From assembly GCA_024195265.1 (NCBI GenBank), contig JAJLRJ010000013.1, positions 6,788,762 through 6,852,761 on the forward strand: 64,000 nt of DNA, in the 5' to 3' direction. Shown piece by piece: positions 39,001 through 48,000 of the stretch. Made by a program: the position numbers and the translations under genes. The stretch comes from Dendrophyllia cribrosa (taxonomy: Eukaryota; Cnidaria; Anthozoa; Scleractinia; Dendrophylliidae). The notes below the pieces were generated by a model. It made no database searches, had not been told where the DNA came from, and saw only the letters and a list, made by a program, of their open reading frames with translations. Numbering within the stretch: position 1 is the first letter of the stretch; each line of letters begins with the position of its first letter.

Positions 39001-42000
39001 GAGATTGAACCGTATTCATTTGAACCAATGCGAGATCACTCGGATTCGGACGAGGAGATTGCTGAAAATCCGGACGAAATGAGAAGAGAAAAAACCGCAT
39101 GGTGTATAGTTGTGAACGTCGCGAAAACTGGGCAAATCAGCAAGAACGAGAGTGTCTGTGCTGCCAGGAGATTAAAGAAGCTTTAACAAAAAATATCAGG
39201 TGAACATCAGTTATGTACAAAAATGAAAATAAATGTTTCGGACGTTTCGAGTTCACAATGATTGTGTAATTTCTGTTTGTGTTGTGTATGCTGCGATATT
39301 TGTTACTCGGTATTGTTTACGAATTCTGCAATACCTTGTTCTGATTATTTGGCTCAGATGTGGAAACAGATCATCATCCCGTTCATTGTATTACTCAGCA
39401 TCCCAGTTTTAATACAGTATGTTTGCAAAGAGAAGTGCTGGAGACAGCGATGGTTGGCTTGAGCCAGGCGCGTGGGATACGAGCGCCGCGAGAATTTAAT
39501 AATGTGCAAGTATTCCGACTACTGGCACACTTGTTTAGTTTCAGTTCTTTATTTCATTCGCAGACGATAGAAGCTTATGTAAGTTACCGCTTGTCTGTAG
39601 CCTCTTGTGGAGGATTCCGAACCATTAAGTTCTATTGACAGAAAATTAGATTTTAAATGCCATTCATAGATAAACATAAGCAAACGTGATTTCATAGACA
39701 TAGCCGCGACCGATAATAATGCATGTTTAGTCTCCTTATTGTTTAACGAAGATTTTAGCCCTATGCTAGGATTTTAAAACATGCTACAAGCTTTACTCGT
39801 AAATGTCTTTAGAGCGACAAACTCGCATTGAAAGGCAATTAATATATTTCATGATTTCGATAACAGACACAACTGAACGACAAGAATAGACAAGTTGCGT
39901 TACAAGCGTATCTCGCGGGGAATTTGAGGCATATGGTAGATCTGTCTGGCAAGCTTGATCCACCATCGTTACTTCGGTTTGACTATAAGAATCGTTTAGC
40001 ACACATGTCGGGGAGACAGTAACTTTTCCTTTTTTTCTTCGTGGTTTTCCCAAACTTGTCAACCCGGCTTTATTGCGTTCAGAAACAGCATGCAGTAGAT
40101 GTCTGAGATGTCACGGACTCTCGACCGTCTGGTATATTACGTGTGGCTTGCCTATTTAATAGCACTTACTTACGACTTACCTTCTCACGGCTCGCTTTAC
40201 GTTTTCGTTTTTCACTGGCAGGCCTTTGGCTTGAGCTCTTCTTATGTGGAAATAGACTGGGAATGGCATTATGCGTTTTCTGCATTTGCCAGACACAAGC
40301 GTCGCTCGGTAGTCATTTTTTAAACACGATGGTTCAAAATGAGCTGAACAGATGTGACAGTTTTCCAATGGCGGCGTATTCTCTCGCTTAATCTGGGCAA
40401 GCCATTGACCAAGTTGTCTTTCATCTTTCAATGGAAATCGATGAAAATTTATCCCGTTTTTGGAATCTCTGGGAGATCTGTGCGAGCTAGCATTCTACAA
40501 CAACGCACTGAACCATATTTTATCAATTGTATTGAAATTTGGCGCGTTTACGGGAGAGCGCAATGACGTCATGCTTAGCACCCACGCCTTCAAAATGGTG
40601 GACAAAATGGCGGAGACACATAGCGTCATTTTTGTGGCCTTTTCCCCTTGCAGAACAAGCTCGAAATGAAAGTATAGGTACAAATAAGGCAATTTTCACG
40701 CAAGCAATATCATTTACTTTGCTGTAAAATTGATTACAAAACTTCGTTTTTCACCTTCAGTTCTCCTTTAAACAGTTTTGTCCGGGATAGGGTATAGAAA
40801 TCAGAGAGTTTTGGTCTGAAATAGGGTATTGTTTACTGGAAAACAGATCAGTGGTATGAAGATAGAGTTTGGAAAATAGCGAGTCTGAGATAGGGTAGGG
40901 ATTTTCGGTGTCTAGTTTAGAACAAGGTTGCATAATGCAGCTGAACATGGTCTTGTGTAGGTTAAGGGTTTCAGAGTCCCAGTGGCACACCCCCACCCAA
41001 AAATATATAGAGTACCCCCCTTTTTTTTCAGGGATATTGCCTACTTTGAAAATGTCATTGGTATGGTGTAGGATAAGGGTTTCAGAGTCCCAGCAGCACA
41101 CCACCACCGAAATATATACAGAGTACCCCCCCCCCCCCCCCCCCCCCCCTGGACAAAACTATAGAGGGGCAAATGGCACCCCGTCTCACTTCACCTTTTT
41201 TTAACCGCCCCCTTGCCCCTTCTCCCCCTCCCCCTCCGGGTTTACTCTGGGATTTCTTCATTATGTCAAGGCTGAATATGAAACTAGAGTAGATCGGTTC
41301 ATTTCTTTTAATCACTGTCAACAGTGTGTTCCATATCTCATCGCCATTGGAACTGATGAAGAGCAGCAGATGAGAGTAAAATCAGACCAGCAGCTGTCAG
41401 AAATTGATAACAAATATTCCATGTTTGTCCAGGTTGGTAATGAGATGACTTTTGTAAAGCACAAACGAAACGGGAATGACAGTTGACAAGAGTTCAAACT
41501 AACTGAGAGCGCACGAGAGTCAATGACAGTGCCTGAGACTTGAGGCCAAACGAGAGCGAGAGTTTACAATTCTCGTAGACTTCATTGACAATTTGAGCGG
41601 TTTCAAACCCTTTAAGAGTACAATCAAAGTATAGAGCAAGGCTGTAGAACATTTAACGCGACAACGACATGATAGAGCCCAAACTGAGAGTGCCAAACTT
41701 TGAGAGTGCACGAGAGTGCACAGAACTCACACGTGTTTGTTGACAAATTATTATTTTTGTTTTAGATGAAAGCCCTGGCTGGAATAAAGATGTCATTTGA
41801 ACTTCAACGCCTGGTTCAAAAGGTATGTTTTTCGAGAAATGGTGAAGCTAAGCTATTTTAGGTAAGTGTGTGTTGCGTACTATAGTTACTCTGCTGGAAA
41901 AATTATTTTCAAAAAGAAAAAAGAAAAAAGTACGTGTGACATATTTGGTAAATCATGTAAACAAGGTTGTAATAATCTTGGTATTCCTAGGAAATTCCGG

Positions 42001-45000
42001 AAATTTAAAACTACTTATGTCGGTACAAATGTTGTAGCGCGGTTTTTATATTGAGTGTCGAAAGTAATTCCCGTTTGCTTTGGTTTTGCACTTCTACCCT
42101 TTGTGATTGGCTAAAAACTCTCGCGCCACTTTATGAACCAATCAGAAGTAAAACCAAAACCAATCGTGAGTTCTCGCACGCGTTTTCCCGCGCTTGGCGC
42201 CTGATGCATGTGTTTGCTTCACGTTCTGATTGGTTCATTGGATTGTCTGTGTCTGTTGTGATTGGCTAGAGTGATGACTTTGGTTTTGGTTTTATGACAC
42301 TGGATTGAAAACTGCTCTTAAACCGAGTCTTATGGGGCAGTACGCCACTCTTACAAGGTCTTTTCTGATTTGCTGAGAAAACAATAGAACAAACAACACA
42401 ACAATGGACCCTAGCCCTGAAAACAATAGAGCTGCGTGATACCCAGGTCCAATGAAATTAGAGGTTGTAAAGAGCTGCGTGGTATCTTAGTCTTATGGTG
42501 ATACCAAGATTGCGGTGTCTCTGACCCTCTATTTGTTTGTTTGTTACACAGGATAAGACAACGCCGATCCGTGGCTACAGAAAGGAAACCAACGTGTGCT
42601 TGCTTAGTCATCTGTATTCCATCATAAGATCAGGCAAACAGCCAAGACGGTCCCTTCTTCAGTCTATGCTAAGAATATTTGATGACCACAAGGTGAGGAC
42701 AGTTTGTAGATATTTCTTGTGTATTTACCAATGACTTGTATCCAAAACAAATCTTGTTCATTCATTTATTTATTATTCATTTGTCGTAGAATTCCGAATA
42801 TCACGCGCTTCTCCTTCCACACAATTATGAGTTCCAACGTCCAATTCCGGAGTTTACCTCGGTGTAAGAACCTCTGACTTTTTCCTTTGTTTTTAACCTT
42901 TGTAGTATTGCATTCCCAGTTGACTCTATTATTTTATGCCTTTTGTTTTCTTTGTTTTACGTCACTCATGAGTTCAGGGTTCGTGCTACTCCTTGAAGTC
43001 CTTGAAAAGCCCTGGAATTTAACTTTATATTTCAAGGGCGCTTGAAAAGCCCTTGAAAAGAAGAATTTTTGCCGAAAGTGCTTGAAAATAATGAAAACTC
43101 CTTGAATTTTTGTTCGGATAGGAAATAAATTAGGATTGTATTAAAGTAATTCAGGGATTGAGCGCAGATTTCAAAATCGGAGACAGATTTTGCTAAACCT
43201 GCGCTGTTGCACATAGCGCAAGACAAAGTAAACTTGCTTTGAATACTCCTTGAAAACTCAGTTTTTAGTGCTTGAATACTCCTTAAATTTGATGTCCAAA
43301 AACCAGCACGGACTGTGTGAGTTTCACAGGTTTTTACACCGAGGATGAGCCCAATTTCGTTGTCGTCTTTGCCTTGTTCAATAACTTTCTTGCAGTGGAT
43401 CGCTGTGGTATTTTAGCAGTCCAGAAGTTAAGCCTGGTTCACACGAGCGACATAACGAGATAAGAACATGTACATAACGACAAAGAAAAGATCGGGGTTT
43501 TTTTCGTTATGTCGTTATGTTGCAAGTGTGAACCAGCCTTTGAGCCCGCCCAAAAATTGCTTCTACATGAAAGTTGCGGCTCCCTTGGGCGGCTCGTTCC
43601 AAAGGTAACCGGGACTGTTACTTTCGAAACTCTTCGATGTATTTTTAGCAGAATGTACTACTGACAAATTCCTATTTCGAATTCCTTCTTTAGGGCGCCA
43701 AGTTGGATCTGTTGTTGTACGTCGCTGACAACATGGCACATTTTCCGTACTCTGTTCAAGAGGAACCGCTGTTTGTTATTTACCACATCGACACCATTCT
43801 CTCTGTCGCGGGTGCAAATCTACTTCATTCTTTCAAAGAGGTAGGTGCTCTTTAAAACAGTGGGAAAAGGTGGTTGTGGAAACAATTTTCTCAGCCCCCT
43901 CCCCCCACCCCTCATCCCACGCTATCTTCACTTTCACCCGCCCCCTGAGCAGCGCACCATGACACTCAAGGTGACGATCGAACAGGACCAACACACAGGA
44001 AAATAGGGGACTGTGAACAATCTTGCGCGTTTTATTTTATAAATGGATCGCTTTAGGGTGATGGAATCTCTGGTTGCCTTTATATATAATCGGGTTGGTG
44101 TCCTGCAGTTGCCTTAACAAAAAATTGCGACAAAGCTCCAATTGACCTCATCCATTGTGACGATCAACTGGGAACGAGAATGTCTCAACTTCAAATTTCG
44201 GAACCATTGTAGCCATGCAACCCAACCTCTCCAGTTAAACCAGAAATTTCATCTCTCCCTCCCCTGGTGCTAACATTTTGCAGTGCACCCTTCCCTGAGC
44301 CTCGCGAGGTTCTGTAAGACACGTATTTCTAGTAATGCACTCATTTGTGTTCCTTTAAAAAAGGCCATGACTGTTCAGATAAAACCAACAGTCGAAGGAG
44401 AGGAGAATGTTCCTGCAGTGGAGAATCAGTATGAAGAGGAGGAAACCATGGAGTCTGTTCTAGGTACGTTAACGGATCAAAAGAAATTTAGTTTTGTAGA
44501 AGTGCGTATGAAACTTAATCCATGTCTTCACGAATGTGTTTTCGTTTGTAACGCAAACGTGGACGGGACCTATTTTTGATCCGGGACATCGTTTGAAATG
44601 GCTTGAAAATTAGTCCGCTTTACGGTATATCGCACATATTAAACAAGGACACTGAGTATAAAACGAACCTTGGCCAGGCCAAGCCGCCAGTCATTTCACA
44701 CTTGACACCGAACTGTCAACATCACGTGCATCCGCTCGCCAATGGAGAACCGTTTATACCGCGCAAAATTCAAATTTGGAAAGCTAAAATATTATATTCA
44801 TGCTAAAAGGCGCATAAATTCAAATAATGTTTTTAGTTTTATTTTCGTGAAAGATAAATCCTATACAAGATTGAACTAGTAAAGGTAGAATTAGACCTAT
44901 TTCTTGGGGCAACGGTCTTCCTCCGTGTTGCTCGCAGTCAGCCATCTTTGATTAGCCGTTGAAGCAGTGATGGTGTGACAAAGAGGGGGCGGAGCTATCC

Positions 45001-48000
45001 CATTTATAGTCAGTGTCCTTGTTTGAGCTCATCAATAAATGAGTTTGGGAGCTGGTGGGGGGCCTTATGCGAATGAAGGCAAGCGGGGAGGTATCCATGG
45101 CAACCCTGAGAGCGGGAACCACTCCTGTGCACAGCCCCACCAGGGCACCGTCACACTGTTTAATCAGTGGAAAAACTATTTCCCTAACCTCATACCTACC
45201 CAAGTCCACCAAGGCTGACAATGGGTGGGAGGGGCAGGGCAAGACTCCGCGATGATTCGCTTAACAGCAAGGTAATGGTTTTGCAACAAGCGGCTTGAAT
45301 GCGATGCAATGCCATGCGAAATGTAGCGCACGACACAAATAATACGAGCGAAAAACCCATGGGACGCCCCGCAGGTCATGCACTGTCACGAAGCATACTG
45401 CTGATTGCATTGACTCGAGTTTAACTTTGTCTTAATTGCATTTAGCCACTTAAAAAATATATTTGTTTTGTTTCTTTTACAGCTCGGCTTCCGATGGACC
45501 CAACGATATTTGAAAAGTGTTGTGTTTCTTCTCAAGGTTGTCTCCTTCTATTGTATTTAAAACAGCATCTCAAAGAACTGTATGGATTCTCAGATAGGTA
45601 AGAAATAGGAACGTAATAAGAGAAAAAGAAACTATTAAGTAACTTGGAGTCTTCTTAGCCATAGTTATGCTTGTCGAATTTGTTTATACGGGTCTTTCCG
45701 ATGAAGTAAATAAGTGGCAAATGACCGCGAACGAAAATGCTGCTGGTGTACGTAGGATCATTTGGCTTTCAGTTTGGGCTCTATCATGTCGTTGTCGCGT
45801 TTATTATTCTTCGTCGTTATAACAACAGATGACTTTGTTCCCTAGTAAGACAACCCTGTTTAACTGTTGGATCGAGAGTTTGCACGATAGTTGGTATTGT
45901 GTACCATCAAGAAGAGGAAAGAAAATCTATCCCCGGAGGAAGGTTGTGGGGACTCGCATCTAAAATTGAAGGGAGGGGGGGGGGGGTAGCCGTCGGAAAT
46001 TTTGAAAGCAATCCCTAAAAGGTACCAGCAATCCGTTTTGTGGGTGTGGGTGTGGCTCTCGATTATTGTTACCTATAAGAGGTACCAGTTCTTTCTGAAA
46101 AGTTGTCCCTGTCAGCATATTTCTCTGGCTTAATACCCTAAAAGGTGTCAGTAACTGTGAAAGTGGTCATTTTCGTACGAAATAGGAAAAGAATAAGAGA
46201 AAAAAGACTTCATAGCCATAGTAATGCTTGTTAGCTCTATCTATCCAGGTCTTTTCAATGAGCCGTCGTTCTAAAAACGTAACTTTTTTCCCTGGTTTCC
46301 GTCAGTAAGACAACCCTGTTTCAATGTTTGATGAAGAGTTTGCACGATAGCTTGCCTGATGTTGTAGCATCAAGAAAAGGAATGGCTACTACAGAATCGC
46401 ACAGATAATGAAAGGAAACCTGTCAGAGTATAACGCAAAAGTGTTGCCATGCAGCCTGAAGAACGAGGCAATCGCGACCTCACAGATTGACTTCATTTTA
46501 TTTTTGTAGTAAATGCCACAAATATTCGCCGTCAGAGCCAACCAAGGCCTACGACAAGACTGTCTCAAGAAAAACAGGAGTTTTGTTTGAACCTGAGCAA
46601 GTTCTGCGGTATGTTGAAGAACCGGACGCTGTGAGAAGCCATGAACAGCTAGTGCATGATTATTTAGAGGTATGGAATTCTTCCTTTTTTAGCCTTTACT
46701 TTCCTGGTGGAATATAAATCCATCACCATTTCTCCTTCTGCTTCTTAGCCCACCTTTTGGGTCTACTTATTTTTTCGATGCTAGTGAAAAGCAGCCTTTC
46801 TACTTACGCATTGTCCTTGTTGTGTAACTTATTTATTATTATAAATGTATTTATTATTAACTTGTATGAGGCTTGAGACCTACATAGCCATCACCCTTGT
46901 TTCCTGTTTGCTAATTTGACAGATTCACTGCAGCATCCATGAATACATATGCTTATAGTACCAAGTGTAATGATTCTCACATATCGTTGCGAAGCTCCCA
47001 GTTTTTAATTTCACCAGGGACAAGAGAACTGTTTTATAGTTGTGCGCTTCTCGGTAATATGTTATTTTCTTCTGCAGTTTAAATGTCTGATGATGAGGCT
47101 GGATCCTTCTGAAGAAGACAGTGATGACTCTGGTAATGGTGGAAGAGAGAGTCCTGTTGGGGATGGACAGGTGGTGGACCTTGAGGTAATACTTTTACCC
47201 TCTTCCCGAGTTTTGAAACTTGATCATATTAAGAAATAAACCTACCACTTTCGGGAATTGCAAAAATAAAAAATCGTGTTGATTACATGTGGCGCTATTT
47301 CATTTAATCCTCCTATTTCATTTTAGGGAAATCTTAAAACTCCTGGTAAGCCACGGGAAAAACGCGCTCCTAAACCAAGGAAGGTGGTCAAGGGTCGGAA
47401 AACACCTCCAGCTGGACAGGCAAAAGCAAAGACGAAACCAAAAGGAAAGCGAACCAAGAAGAAACCAATATCCTTTTATGGAAGCCATTTGGATGAGCGT
47501 TACTTTCAGTTACTTAATCCTGATTGCAAAGTAAAGTCTACTGACTTGTTTTTGTTCGATCGTCGTCCATTAGGGCATGTCAAATTGTCTTCTGAAATCG
47601 TGCTGTCGTCTTCGGTATTGCATTTCAAAGGTTTTCTCGGTTTAAACTTAACGATACACTGATAAGCAAGCCCTAAACGAGAATTTTCAATTCCAATTCT
47701 CCTCCTAGATCCTTTAGATTCATTTTCCACGTGTACTCGAAATTATAGGATATTTGGGAGATCAATTGTTACTATCTGATAAAAAAAAAAAATAGGAATA
47801 TCGCAGATGAATTACTCTATAATATAAGCCTGCGATGCGAACTCACATTTCATTCGTTCAGGCAGACAGACAGACATTCAGACAGTTCTTCAGTACGTCC
47901 GTCAGTCAGTCAGTCAGTTTTTTAGCCAGTTAGTCAGTCAGTCAAACATTCAGTAAGTCGGCTGAGTATCACCAAGTTTCTGTTGTCAATCAATCAGTTA

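Larger units (their letters stand above)
38656..40767. mobile_element. 2112-bp TTAA-flanked element, Kolobok-like, with THAP and P2X7-tail-like remnants
   Basis: The ends aggagaactgaaggc and accttcagttctcct are inverted repeats. TTAA stands at 38652-38655 and 40768-40771, and the surrounding repeat reads through when the insert plus one TTAA is removed. TTAA duplications plus a THAP domain are hallmarks of the Kolobok superfamily. A TA duplication cannot be strictly excluded. Two gene remnants converge inside (next entries). Confidence 0.75.
38585..41155. mobile_element. Repeat with G-run ends (ggggggggtt-ggtactc ... gagtacccccccc), split by a TTAA element
   Basis: The left part 38585-38655 (G run, ggtactcttaaatataagc, gggtatggtttttaa) and the right part 40768-41155 (acagttttgtccgggatagggtatag ... 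gagtacc then a 23-bp C run) form one element once 38656-40767 is removed. The right part contains two tandem ~115-bp units with agggtttcagagtcccag. Its termini are homopolymer G/C runs followed by TACTC/GAGTA. Confidence 0.7.
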
